Assembly (NCBI GenBank): GCA_003503945.1
Contig: DOCD01000061.1
Location: forward strand, 1 to 22,904
Reading direction: 5' to 3'
Length of the DNA stretch: 22,904 nt
Source of the DNA: Clostridiales bacterium
GTDB taxonomy: Bacteria > Bacillota > Clostridia > Christensenellales > Borkfalkiaceae
This document shows, piece by piece, positions 1 through 8,913 of the stretch (position 1 is its first letter; every line of letters starts with the position of its first letter). The notes beneath the pieces are model-generated. The model saw nothing but the letters and a program-made list of their open reading frames with translations. It was not told where the DNA came from and searched no databases. The translations under genes and the position numbers were made by a program.

Positions 1-203
1 TATAAGTTGTTTAATTATGCATCTTTTAATGTATATTTATTAAATATCAGCTCTTTATGAATACAAGCAGTACTGCGGGAAAAGTGTTAATTATAAGATT
101 AAATTAACCTATCCTTACTATCTTCTTATATGATAATATAAATTTATAAGTTCACGTTATAGAGTACATAATGAATAACTATGCAAAAACAGCGCCCATT
201 TAT
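1..203. other. AT-rich upstream non-coding region
   Basis: This stretch is strongly AT-rich compared with the coding DNA that follows and has no credible open reading frame on either strand. It holds one inverted repeat (86-108). The hexamer TATAAG occurs three times (1-6, 92-97, 145-150) and its reverse complement once (125-130). In sequence this AT-rich that may be chance. No divergent gene, RNA gene or riboswitch-like fold could be recognised. Confidence 0.6.
86..108. repeat. Inverted repeat GTTAATT-9-AATTAAC, possible operator
   Basis: Two perfect 7-base arms (86-92 and 102-108) flank a 9-base spacer. The centre lies about 107 bases upstream of the -35 box at 204, a distance compatible with an activator site. 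The arms are AT-rich, so chance is a serious alternative. No matching second copy was seen elsewhere in the window. Confidence 0.25.
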
Positions 204-232
204 TTGACAGTTTGGTGAAAACCTTGTAAAAT
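204..232 (+). promoter_or_regulatory. Sigma-A-type promoter for the LRR gene and possibly the whole cluster
   Basis: A perfect -35 box TTGACA (204-209) is followed by a 17-base spacer and the -10 box TAAAAT (227-232), one mismatch from TATAAT. Transcription would start near 239, giving a leader of about 100 bases before the ATG at 340. This is the only promoter of this quality I could find in the window. No comparable one precedes the gene at 8914. Confidence 0.75.
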
Positions 233-327
233 TTATATAAAAACTTTTTTATGGACGTGAATGAATTGTTTTTTTGGTCGGGAAACAAAAAGTGCAGGTA
301 TCTGATAAAAAAGTTAAATTTTCGGAA

Positions 328-333
328 AGGAGA
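328..333 (+). promoter_or_regulatory. Ribosome binding site of the giant LRR gene
   Basis: AGGAGA sits 6-7 bases before the ATG at 340. The frame is open further upstream to a TTG at 274, but that codon has no Shine-Dalgarno site. Starting at 340 puts a lysine-rich signal peptide right at the N-terminus, so this site decides the start. Confidence 0.85.
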
Positions 334-339
334 ACAGAC

Positions 340-3300
340 ATGAAAAAGAAAATTGCAGCTATTTTCCTCCTTGTATCGTCTGTTACGTGTCTTGCTTGGG
401 GCGCCGCGGCTTGTAAAGAGCCCGACTACCCCGAAACGGGAACGTATTATTACGATTCGGACGACGGTGGCACTTACTACGTGATGTTGCAGGACGGAAC
501 ATTCCTTCTGGAGATCGGCGATACCGTTTCTAACGGCACCTACAAGGTGCAGGACGACGGCGTTTTAAAGCTGTCGTTTGACGGCGACGTTAAGCCCGAC
601 GTCACTATCACCTACAATGATACCGTACTTTCCGTTTCCTATGACGCGTCGTCCATGCAGTTCATGCGTTCGGTAAGCTATACCGTCAGCTATGACGCTT
701 GCGGCGGCAGCGGCGTTGGCTCCGTAAAAACAGTGAACGGCAAATCGGTTGCCAAGCCTTCCGACCCCGTTAGGGCGGGATACACTTTCTTGGGGTGGTA
801 TACCGACGCGGAATACACGCAGAGCTTCCTCTTCGGCGTAACGCCGGTTACGTCGGATACGACGCTGTATGCGAAATGGTCGGACGCGTTAACGGGCGAA
901 GCGGAATACACCGTGGAATTCAACCTCGGATACGAGGGCGGAAGGGCGCCCGCCGCGCAAACGACGATTGCGGGCAAGCTCTATAATGTGGAAACGCCCG
1001 TGCGCGAAGGATATCGCTTCGGCGGCTGGTGGATAAGCGATTTCGAATCCGCCGACCAACTGACCTATCGCTATTACGAGGATTACAAATTCACGTCGAG
1101 CACGACCGTTTACGCGCAGTGGACGCCTGCCGAGACGCAGGGCAAGCTTGCTTCTCCGCTTCCCCGCGTGGAAGGAAATATGGTAACCTGGGACGCGGTA
1201 AGCGGCGCAAGCGGCTACTTTGTGGAGGTTTCCGACCCCAACGGGGCGAAGCTTGTCGACCGTAACGTGGGCTCCACGAGCGTGGAAGTTAATTTCTCTT
1301 CCTCGGTCGCGGGGAAGCACGTCATCAAAGTGACGGCGGTTTCTTCGAACGCGGCGAACAACTCGGAAGCGGCTTTGCGTTACTATAATAATAAGGCGCT
1401 CGGCAAAGTTTCCCTATTTAACGTCGTCGAGCCTTCCGTGCTCACCTTCAATGCGGTGGAGCACGCGGAAAAATACAAGATTTCCATTGTGTGCGGAAAC
1501 GAAGCGCACAATCATACCTCTATAGATAACGGCACTTCGACCTATTTCAACTTCGAGGGATGCGAAATGAAGGAGGGCGGAATTGCCTTTACCGTTACGG
1601 CGAGCGCCGCGGGCTACGCTCCGACGACTTCGCGCGTATTCTATTACAACCGTCAGCTCGATAAAATAGAGGAGTTCTATTTCGACGGCTCGACGGAGAC
1701 AGTTTCGTGGCAGCCCGTGAAAAACGCCGTCGACTATTCGGTAACGATAACCGACGGAACTGTTACGCACAAAACGACGACGGGCGGCAAAAATTACATA
1801 AGCCTCAAAAATTACTCTTCCGAGAAGGTTAACGTCAAGGTTACGCCCGTGACGAAGGGTTACAATTCTCCCGCGGCGAGCGATTACTCTTTTGTGAGGA
1901 CGGGGCTTGCGGCGCCTACGGGCGTAAAGGTGAGCGGGACGCAGCTCGTCTGGGCGGAAGTAAAAGGCGCGGAACAGTACGTTATCAATATTTCGGGCGC
2001 CGATTATACGACAAGGCAGAACGAAACGACGTACGACCTTGCTTCGCTCAGCCTTGCCAACGGCGTTGATTATCTTATCAACGTACGCGCGATAAAAGCG
2101 GGCGGGGCGCAGCAATCGGTAGCGAGTGAAACGATTACGGCGCAGTACTATTCGCTCTCTTCCGCCGTAACGTATGCGGAAAGCCGCGTAAGCTGGAACG
2201 CCGTAATAGGCGCCAAGAACTACGAAGTAAGGGTTAACGGCGGCGCGACGCAAATAATTTCCAACGATACGACGACCGCCGACGTTACGCTTACGCAGAG
2301 CGGGGAGAACGTGATTTACGTCCGCTATACCGACGATAACAATTCTACCTCCGGTTGGGAAAGCGTAAGGGTATACGCCTACAAAATCACCCTCGACGAA
2401 CGCGAAGGCACGGACGTTGATGACCTTTACTGCGCGTTGGGCGACAGGCTGAGCCTTCCCTATTCGGAGAAGAACGGGTACGACCTTAACGGGTGGTATA
2501 CCGCTCCCGGCGGCGCAAGCTCCAACAGCGGGCGCTACTTCGACGGCGATAAGCTTTCCGTTGCTTCGGATATAAGCCTGTATGCGGGCTGGACGGCAAA
2601 GACCTTCTCGGTGGAATACGTAATGGATCAATACGCGACCGTAACCGATGGCGCGAGCAAGGTTACTTTCCGCGAGGATTACACTCTGGAAGTGCCCGTA
2701 ATGAATCCCGACTATTCGTACATTACCTTCCTCGGCTGGTTCAGCGAGCCCGACGGGCGCGGGATTCAATATACCGACCCTAACGGCAAGAGCCTCGACA
2801 ACTGGAAATATTTAAAGGATATACAGGTTTACCCCGCATGGTTCCAATATTTCGAGTTCGTATTGCAGACCGAAGGAACGTATAAGAATACATATGCGGT
2901 CAAGAGGCCTTCCTCGCTTTCCTATTCGACGCCGTTTACAAAACTCGTGGTGCCCGAAACTTATATGGGCAAACCCGTAACGGTGGTGGAAGGGCGTACG
3001 TTCGCAAGCTTAAGATATACGACGCAGGTGGAAATTCCCGATACCATTCGCCTGATTTATATCGAATCTGCCTTCTCTAACAGTAAGGTTCTCGAACAAA
3101 TTAACGTTTATAAAACGGGTCACACCAACGACCCCGTGTACAGCTCGCACGACGGCGTATTGTATTATAACGACGAGCTTTCGGGCGTGGGCAAAACGCT
3201 TGCGGCAGTGCCGCTTGCCAAAACGGGGCATTACGTTGTGGAGTCGGGGACGAGGAGCATAGGCAGCGGCGTGTTCTCTTCGAGCAATATAACCTCGGTA

Positions 3301-6300
3301 ACAATTCCTTCGTCCGTTGTGGATATCGCGTATAGGGCGTTCTACAATTCGGCAATCGAAAATATTTATTTCGACCGTGAAACGGGCGACGAGCTTATAA
3401 TCGGCGAAGAGGCGTTCGTTAACTGCAAAAATCTTCAGTCTATTACGTTGCCTAGCCGTTTGAAGAAGGTAGACCCCGTATCGGTATTCGCGGGTACGAG
3501 CTCGCTCGAAAATATCTTCGTGTACGACGACAACGAAAATTATTCGCACAAAGGCGGTATCCTCTGTAACAAGGCGGGTAACACCATGCTCTATTGCCCT
3601 TCGGCAAAGCGCGGCGAATTGAGGATAGAAGGGGGCGTTCGCTCCATTGCGGACGGCGCGTTCAAGGATTGCAAAGGCTTTTATTCCTTAACCATTCCCG
3701 CATTCGTTACCTCTATAGGCAACAACGCGTTTGAGGGCTGCACTACGTTGCGCAGCGTTACCTTTGCGGGGGCGAGCGGCGTATTCGGGGAGCTTACCGT
3801 CGGCGAGGGCGCGTTTAAAAATTGTTCCGCGCTTACCTCGGTTGTGTTCCAGGAAAACAGCAACGTGGTTGCAATAGGCTACGGCGCTTTCGAAAACTGC
3901 GGAAGAATCGACACCATTACCCTTCCCGATACCTTAAAAGAAGTTTCGAGCGGTATTTTCGCAGGGTGCAAAAATCTGGTTAACGTAAACGTATCGGAAG
4001 ATCACCCGTATCTCTCTTCCGAGGACGGCGTGGTGTACGATAAGAACAAGACGGAAATCAAGTATTATTCCATAAACCGCAAAGAGTCGACGGTGATTTT
4101 GCCCGATTCCATTCAGAGTATAGGCGCCAACGTGTTTGCGGATAACCTTTCGGTTCAGAAGGTCATTGTCGGCAGCAATGTTACGTTTATCGACCAGTAT
4201 GCGTTCAAGGGTTGCAACAACCTCGAATCGGTTGTGTTTGTAACCGGCGACAAAGAGCTTAAAATCGGCGATTACGCGTTCGATAATTGCAGCAGTCTTG
4301 CGCACTTCTACGAGTCGGCGAGCGCAACGGCGGACGAATCCTCTTATACCGAACAGTTGCCTTCGCGCCTTCGTTCGATAGGTAAATACGCTTTCAACAG
4401 AGCGAGACTCGGCTCCGTTGTGTTGGGAGAAGGGCTTACCGAAATCGGCGAATACGCGTTTGCGAATACTAATATAACCTCTATTACCCTTCCCGCAAGT
4501 CTGAAAACGCTGGGCGATTACGCTTTTAACGGTTGCCGCAGGCTTACCGAAATCGTTACGGCGACGGACGGCAAGCTGGAAACGATAGGAAATGGTGCGT
4601 TCTCGGGAATCGGCATTACTTCGTTTACCGTTCCCAAAACGGTTAAGACTATCGGTCAAAGCGCATTTTCCGGCTCCGCTCTTACCGAGATAATCTTCGA
4701 AGCGCGCGGCAACGGCGATCCCGTTCTGACGTTGGGGCTATACGTGTTCTCCGGTACGTCGCTTACGAGCGTGGAATTGCCCGCAAAGGTGGAAATTACG
4801 ATAGACACGACGTACGGGTTCAGCTGTTCATTCGATGGTATGAATTATCTTGAAGAGATTACCGGTCTCGATAACGATAAGTGCGTTGTAAAGGACGGCG
4901 TCCTGTTTTTGAAGGACGCGGCGGGGAATCCCGAATATGCGGCGATGGGGCTCATCGGCTATCGCGGCGCGGTGGTGATTCCCAAAACGGTTAAAGAAAT
5001 TTATCCGAATGCGTTCCAGGATTGTCTGCCTTCCGGCGTCACCTTCGAAAAGGGCGGCACGGTTGATCTGATTATCGGGGAAAACGCGTTCTACGGCGTA
5101 GGCAAGGAATACGACGAGGACGAATGGGAGTACACGACGCCCCTCTATGAGGATTGCCCCATTGTGCTTCCCAAGCGGTTAAGGACGTTGGGCGATATGG
5201 CGTTCGCCTATACCGGCTTTACTTCGCTCGCCTTCGAGGATAACGAATCCCGTCTGACGGAAATTGCCTCGCATGCGTTTATGGGTATGACGGAAGTGAC
5301 GAGCGTAAAACTTCCGCGCGGCATTAAGAAGATCGGCGACTATGCGTTCTGCCCCGGCTACTTCGGCGACGGAGGAAAGCTTACGGAAATCGTATTGAAC
5401 GACGATTTGGAATATATCGGCGAAGACGCGTTCTACCGTCAGTTGGCGCTCGAAAAGATTGTGATTCCCGCTTCCGTCGAAGTGATTGACGAGTATGCGT
5501 TCTGGGTATGCCCCGAGTTGAAGGAAGTTACGTTTGCGGCGGGCTCCCGCATTGCCTTGATTGGCGACAGCGCGTTCTCGGGCTGCTCCTCGCTCAAAAC
5601 GATTACCCTTCCCGCAACATATTGCGGTACGACGGGTACGAAGAGCGATAACGGAACGTACAGCGGCAACGGCGTGTTGGCTTACAGCTTGTTCTCGGGC
5701 TGCACGTCGCTTGAAAGCATTACGTTTGAAAGCGGTTGCCCGCTCATTACCAAAGTAGACGAATACGCGTTCGAGGATTGCGTTTCTTTGAAAGCGATTA
5801 CCTTCCCCGTTAACGTGAAAGAAATCGGCGAGAATGTTTTCGCCTTAAACGACGACGAAGCGGCGCTGGAAAGCATTACCGTTCCGGGCGGAGTTTCGGC
5901 AGCGTCGATAGTCAACCTCGGCGACGCGATCGCAAGAGGAGCGAAGCTCAACTTTGCCGGCGGTGCAAGCAGCTCCGTTCAGATAGAAAATAACGGCATA
6001 ATTTACGGCAAGGACGCCGCAGGCAACCTTGTATCTCTCTTAAAATATCCCTCGTCCGTTACGGATAAAACCTTTGTAGTTCCCTCTACGGTAAGAACGT
6101 TCGGCGAAGGCGTGTTTGCGGGCAACAAATATCTGGAGAGCGTAACCCTTCCCGAAGGGATTCTGGAAATCTGCGAGGATATGTTCAACGGCGTTTCGAA
6201 CCTGAAGTCGATTGTCATTCCCTCCTCGGTAACGAGTATCGGCGACAAAGCGTTTGCTTTATGTTCGAGCCTTACGACGGTAACCTTTGCAACAACCGCT

Positions 6301-8811
6301 TCGGGCAGCACTTCGGTTACCTCTATAGGTAACGGCGCGTTCCGCCGCTGCACTTCTCTGGTTTCGTTGGATATACCCGATTCCGTTATCGTTTTGGGCG
6401 AAGCGGTAAACCCTATGTATATACAATACGGCTGGTTTGACGTAATAACCACGGTATTTACGGGCTGCACGGCGCTTAAAAGCGTAAGACTTCCCAAAAA
6501 CCTCGTAGTGATTTACGGTTGCATGTTTAAGGATTGCACGGCGCTCGAAACGGTGATTTTGCCCGAGCGTTCGGCACTCAACGAAATAGAGCTTTATGCT
6601 TTCCAGGGCTGCACGAGCCTCAAATCGGTTGATTTCGGCAATGCGGCGAATCTGGAAGATGTAGGGCAGTATGCATTTGACGGGTGCACCTCGTTGACTT
6701 CGGCAACCTTCGCCGAGTCGGGGCAACTCAAGCTTTCAAACAACGTATTCTCGAATACGGGACTTACGAGCTTCAAAATTCCCCGTCAGCTTCGCGAAAT
6801 CGGTAACGAATGCTTCAGCGGCGCGACAGACCTTGCCGCGGTCACCGTAGACCCCGATTGCCGCCTGAGAGTGATCGGCGCGGGGGCGTTCGAAGACACG
6901 GCGATTTCCTCGTTTGCGTTCGCAAATACGCCTGCGCTTACCTCAATAGGGGAAAACGCCTTCCGCAATACCAACATGTCGGGCGCGTTGAACTTCCCTT
7001 CGAATCTGAGCGTGATTGACGACGGCGCGTTTGCAAACTGCACGGGCATAACTCAAATTAATATTCCCGCCGCGATTTCCAAAATCGGCGCGAGCGCGTT
7101 TGAAAATACGGATATTTCCTCGGTGACGATCGGCGGTTCGGATACCGTTATCGGCGCAAAAGCGTTCTCGGGCTGTACTAACTTGACGCAGGTCAATCTT
7201 GAAAGCGGCGTTGCGAGCATCGGCAACATGGCGTTCGCCTATGCACCCATTACCCACATAGTGATTCCCGCAACCGTTTATCTGGTAGAGGGAAACCCGT
7301 TCGTCGGGTGCAGGCTCGAAAGCATGGATATTCTTTCGGAAGAAGCCAATCTTCTCTTCGAGAACGGCGGACTGTACAATGCGGGAAAAACGATAATTTA
7401 CTGCATAAGTCCCGAAACGAGCGGCGATTACGTGGTTTCGGACAACGTGACAATGATAATGTCGGGCGCGTTTGCGGGCACGAAGATTACTTCCGTTAGA
7501 TTGCCTGCGACGATTACGGAGATTTCCGACAACACCTTCAAGGGTTGCACGGAGCTCACGTCGATTACCATAGGAAAGAATGTTACTAAGATAGGCGAAT
7601 CGGCGTTCGAAGGATGCACGAAGCTTCAAACCATTAACTTCGAGGCTGGCGGCACGCAGGCGCTGTTCATCGATAAAGCCGCGTTTAAGGGCTGCACCGC
7701 GCTCACCGCGTTGACCTTGCCGCACCGTTTGCGCAACAGCCGCGAACTCGTACAGTCGCAGTATGTTACGTATGCGGGACTTGCGGAGTCCGCATTCGAA
7801 AACTGCACCTCGCTCGCTACGGTAACAAGCGAAACGGTTTCGGAAGATTTCAATGCGAGCGCATACGAAGGGTATAGCCTGTGGATAGGCGTGAAGGCGT
7901 TCAGGGGCTGCATCAGCCTTACGAGCGTTACGCTTCCCGACAGCCTCGGCGAAGGAACTTCGAGCAATAAGAACGGCAACATGATCAGCGAACGCGCGTT
8001 CGAGGGTTGCATAAAACTTTCCGCCGTGAACTTTGCGTCTGAGCTCTCCATAAATGACAGCCGCTACGGCGGGGATGCCGCCGGGATTATCGGCTCGTAC
8101 GCGTTCTCGGGCTGCACCTCACTCAAAACCTTTGACGTACCCGAATACATATACACGTTTAAGGAATATGTCTTCGCGGAGAGCGGGCTCGAAAGCATTA
8201 CTCTTCCCAAGAAGGCGAACAAGTCGGATTACAGCTACATGATTTCCGATTATGCGTTTGCTAATTGCACGGCTCTCACCGAGTTCCGCTGCTTCGGCGA
8301 CTTCCGTCACGGCAGCATGCAGATGAGCGGAATGACCTTCTCCGACGGTATCGGCAACAACGTATTCGAAGGTTGCACGGCGCTTAAAACCGTTGAGTTC
8401 GGCGGCGAAGAGGGGACTATTTACCTCTCTAAAATCGGCGATAACGTATTCAAGGGTTGCACGGCGCTCGAAAGCGTAATTATTCACTTCGAAAATTACT
8501 CTACGAACTTTATCGGCGAAGGAGCGTTTAAGGATTGCGCGGCGCTTACAAGCGTGCAAATCAGCGGCTTCAAGAGTCTTTACATCGAGGCTTCCGCATT
8601 CGAAGGCTGTACGGCGCTTGCCGCGCTCGACCTCACGAAGGGCGCGGAGAAGAGCGAATTGAGTAGCATAGGCAATGACGCGTTCAAGGGCTGCACGGCG
8701 CTTACAGTCACCGTTCCGTTTGCGGATAAAGCGGCGGCAGACAAGGTGCTCGAAGAGGGCTGGAACGGCGACGCGACCGTAATATACAAGGCGCCCGAGG
8801 CAAGCGAATAA
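340..8811 (+). CDS. Giant BspA-like leucine-rich-repeat surface lipoprotein (2823 aa)
   Basis: This is a secreted, probably lipid-anchored surface protein; binding or adhesion is the likely role by family, with the ligand unknown. Residues 1-25 form a signal peptide ending GAAAC, a usable but weak lipobox with Cys25. Residues 26-112 are a beta-rich module. InlB/Listeria-Bacteroides repeats (GYTFLGWYTD, then YAKW or YAQW) follow at 113-180 and 189-261. About five fibronectin III-like modules (motif WxAVxGAxxYxV) span 269-680. Two more InlB-like repeats lie at 681-752 and 756-834. An entry segment with YMGKPV leads into about 64 LRR_5 repeats (882-2794), broken by six DGVLY-type elements. No LPXTG motif, SLH domain or C-terminal membrane helix is present, so anchoring rests on Cys25. 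The gene follows the promoter at 204-232. The reading frame is intact throughout. Confidence 0.9.
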   Translation: MKKKIAAIFLLVSSVTCLAWGAAACKEPDYPETGTYYYDSDDGGTYYVMLQDGTFLLEIGDTVSNGTYKVQDDGVLKLSFDGDVKPDVTITYNDTVLSVSYDASSMQFMRSVSYTVSYDACGGSGVGSVKTVNGKSVAKPSDPVRAGYTFLGWYTDAEYTQSFLFGVTPVTSDTTLYAKWSDALTGEAEYTVEFNLGYEGGRAPAAQTTIAGKLYNVETPVREGYRFGGWWISDFESADQLTYRYYEDYKFTSSTTVYAQWTPAETQGKLASPLPRVEGNMVTWDAVSGASGYFVEVSDPNGAKLVDRNVGSTSVEVNFSSSVAGKHVIKVTAVSSNAANNSEAALRYYNNKALGKVSLFNVVEPSVLTFNAVEHAEKYKISIVCGNEAHNHTSIDNGTSTYFNFEGCEMKEGGIAFTVTASAAGYAPTTSRVFYYNRQLDKIEEFYFDGSTETVSWQPVKNAVDYSVTITDGTVTHKTTTGGKNYISLKNYSSEKVNVKVTPVTKGYNSPAASDYSFVRTGLAAPTGVKVSGTQLVWAEVKGAEQYVINISGADYTTRQNETTYDLASLSLANGVDYLINVRAIKAGGAQQSVASETITAQYYSLSSAVTYAESRVSWNAVIGAKNYEVRVNGGATQIISNDTTTADVTLTQSGENVIYVRYTDDNNSTSGWESVRVYAYKITLDEREGTDVDDLYCALGDRLSLPYSEKNGYDLNGWYTAPGGASSNSGRYFDGDKLSVASDISLYAGWTAKTFSVEYVMDQYATVTDGASKVTFREDYTLEVPVMNPDYSYITFLGWFSEPDGRGIQYTDPNGKSLDNWKYLKDIQVYPAWFQYFEFVLQTEGTYKNTYAVKRPSSLSYSTPFTKLVVPETYMGKPVTVVEGRTFASLRYTTQVEIPDTIRLIYIESAFSNSKVLEQINVYKTGHTNDPVYSSHDGVLYYNDELSGVGKTLAAVPLAKTGHYVVESGTRSIGSGVFSSSNITSVTIPSSVVDIAYRAFYNSAIENIYFDRETGDELIIGEEAFVNCKNLQSITLPSRLKKVDPVSVFAGTSSLENIFVYDDNENYSHKGGILCNKAGNTMLYCPSAKRGELRIEGGVRSIADGAFKDCKGFYSLTIPAFVTSIGNNAFEGCTTLRSVTFAGASGVFGELTVGEGAFKNCSALTSVVFQENSNVVAIGYGAFENCGRIDTITLPDTLKEVSSGIFAGCKNLVNVNVSEDHPYLSSEDGVVYDKNKTEIKYYSINRKESTVILPDSIQSIGANVFADNLSVQKVIVGSNVTFIDQYAFKGCNNLESVVFVTGDKELKIGDYAFDNCSSLAHFYESASATADESSYTEQLPSRLRSIGKYAFNRARLGSVVLGEGLTEIGEYAFANTNITSITLPASLKTLGDYAFNGCRRLTEIVTATDGKLETIGNGAFSGIGITSFTVPKTVKTIGQSAFSGSALTEIIFEARGNGDPVLTLGLYVFSGTSLTSVELPAKVEITIDTTYGFSCSFDGMNYLEEITGLDNDKCVVKDGVLFLKDAAGNPEYAAMGLIGYRGAVVIPKTVKEIYPNAFQDCLPSGVTFEKGGTVDLIIGENAFYGVGKEYDEDEWEYTTPLYEDCPIVLPKRLRTLGDMAFAYTGFTSLAFEDNESRLTEIASHAFMGMTEVTSVKLPRGIKKIGDYAFCPGYFGDGGKLTEIVLNDDLEYIGEDAFYRQLALEKIVIPASVEVIDEYAFWVCPELKEVTFAAGSRIALIGDSAFSGCSSLKTITLPATYCGTTGTKSDNGTYSGNGVLAYSLFSGCTSLESITFESGCPLITKVDEYAFEDCVSLKAITFPVNVKEIGENVFALNDDEAALESITVPGGVSAASIVNLGDAIARGAKLNFAGGASSSVQIENNGIIYGKDAAGNLVSLLKYPSSVTDKTFVVPSTVRTFGEGVFAGNKYLESVTLPEGILEICEDMFNGVSNLKSIVIPSSVTSIGDKAFALCSSLTTVTFATTASGSTSVTSIGNGAFRRCTSLVSLDIPDSVIVLGEAVNPMYIQYGWFDVITTVFTGCTALKSVRLPKNLVVIYGCMFKDCTALETVILPERSALNEIELYAFQGCTSLKSVDFGNAANLEDVGQYAFDGCTSLTSATFAESGQLKLSNNVFSNTGLTSFKIPRQLREIGNECFSGATDLAAVTVDPDCRLRVIGAGAFEDTAISSFAFANTPALTSIGENAFRNTNMSGALNFPSNLSVIDDGAFANCTGITQINIPAAISKIGASAFENTDISSVTIGGSDTVIGAKAFSGCTNLTQVNLESGVASIGNMAFAYAPITHIVIPATVYLVEGNPFVGCRLESMDILSEEANLLFENGGLYNAGKTIIYCISPETSGDYVVSDNVTMIMSGAFAGTKITSVRLPATITEISDNTFKGCTELTSITIGKNVTKIGESAFEGCTKLQTINFEAGGTQALFIDKAAFKGCTALTALTLPHRLRNSRELVQSQYVTYAGLAESAFENCTSLATVTSETVSEDFNASAYEGYSLWIGVKAFRGCISLTSVTLPDSLGEGTSSNKNGNMISERAFEGCIKLSAVNFASELSINDSRYGGDAAGIIGSYAFSGCTSLKTFDVPEYIYTFKEYVFAESGLESITLPKKANKSDYSYMISDYAFANCTALTEFRCFGDFRHGSMQMSGMTFSDGIGNNVFEGCTALKTVEFGGEEGTIYLSKIGDNVFKGCTALESVIIHFENYSTNFIGEGAFKDCAALTSVQISGFKSLYIEASAFEGCTALAALDLTKGAEKSELSSIGNDAFKGCTALTVTVPFADKAAADKVLEEGWNGDATVIYKAPEASE
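2983..8721 (+). repeat. Array of about 64 BspA-type leucine-rich repeats
   Basis: By hand I count about 64 units of the form IGxxAFxxCxxLxxVxLPxxLxx. Two kinds occur: a 23-residue type with GC before the leucine, and a roughly 22-residue type with NT or similar and one residue fewer. Insertions between units raise the average spacing to about 30 residues. Neighbouring C-terminal units at 8350-8384 and 8434-8468 are 31/35 identical at DNA level, 84 bases apart, which suggests recent duplication. My count could be off by a few because degenerate units are hard to delimit. Confidence 0.85.
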
Positions 8812-8836
8812 AACGGTAGAATAACGTAGCGGCATC

Positions 8837-8878
8837 GGCAAAGGGGCAACTTTAGGCAAACTGCCTGCGCCCTTTGCC
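8837..8878 (+). terminator. Nested hairpin between the LRR gene and the MoxR operon (no U-tract)
   Basis: Outer arms GGCAAAGGG (8837-8845) and CCCTTTGCC (8870-8878) pair perfectly. Inside them AGGCA (8854-8858) and TGCCT (8862-8866) form a second stem with a three-base loop. There is no run of T after the stem, so it is not a standard intrinsic terminator. AGGCAAA (8854-8860) can instead pair with TTTGCCT (8873-8879), giving a competing fold. It may be a partial terminator, an attenuator or an RNA-processing site that sets the ratio of the giant LRR message to the downstream genes. Confidence 0.45.
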
Positions 8879-8913
8879 TTTGCGCTACACGAGTAATCAG
8901 GAGATTAGGTTAT

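Noticed and set aside
274..339. Upstream TTG start extending the giant LRR protein by 22 residues
   Set aside because: It has no Shine-Dalgarno site and would bury the signal peptide behind a charged leader; the ATG at 340 has AGGAGA at good spacing.
1414..2769. Minus-strand open frame of 451 codons
   Set aside because: It is antisense to the Fn3-like and InlB modules of the giant LRR protein, has no ribosome site or signal, and is a product of strong codon bias.
2983..8721. CRISPR or intergenic repeat array
   Set aside because: The periodicity is in codons of an open frame with the LRR_5 pattern; the repeats are diverged and have no constant spacer structure.
8817..8822. TAGAAT as a possible -10 box before the MoxR operon
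   Set aside because: No -35-like hexamer lies 16-18 bases upstream.
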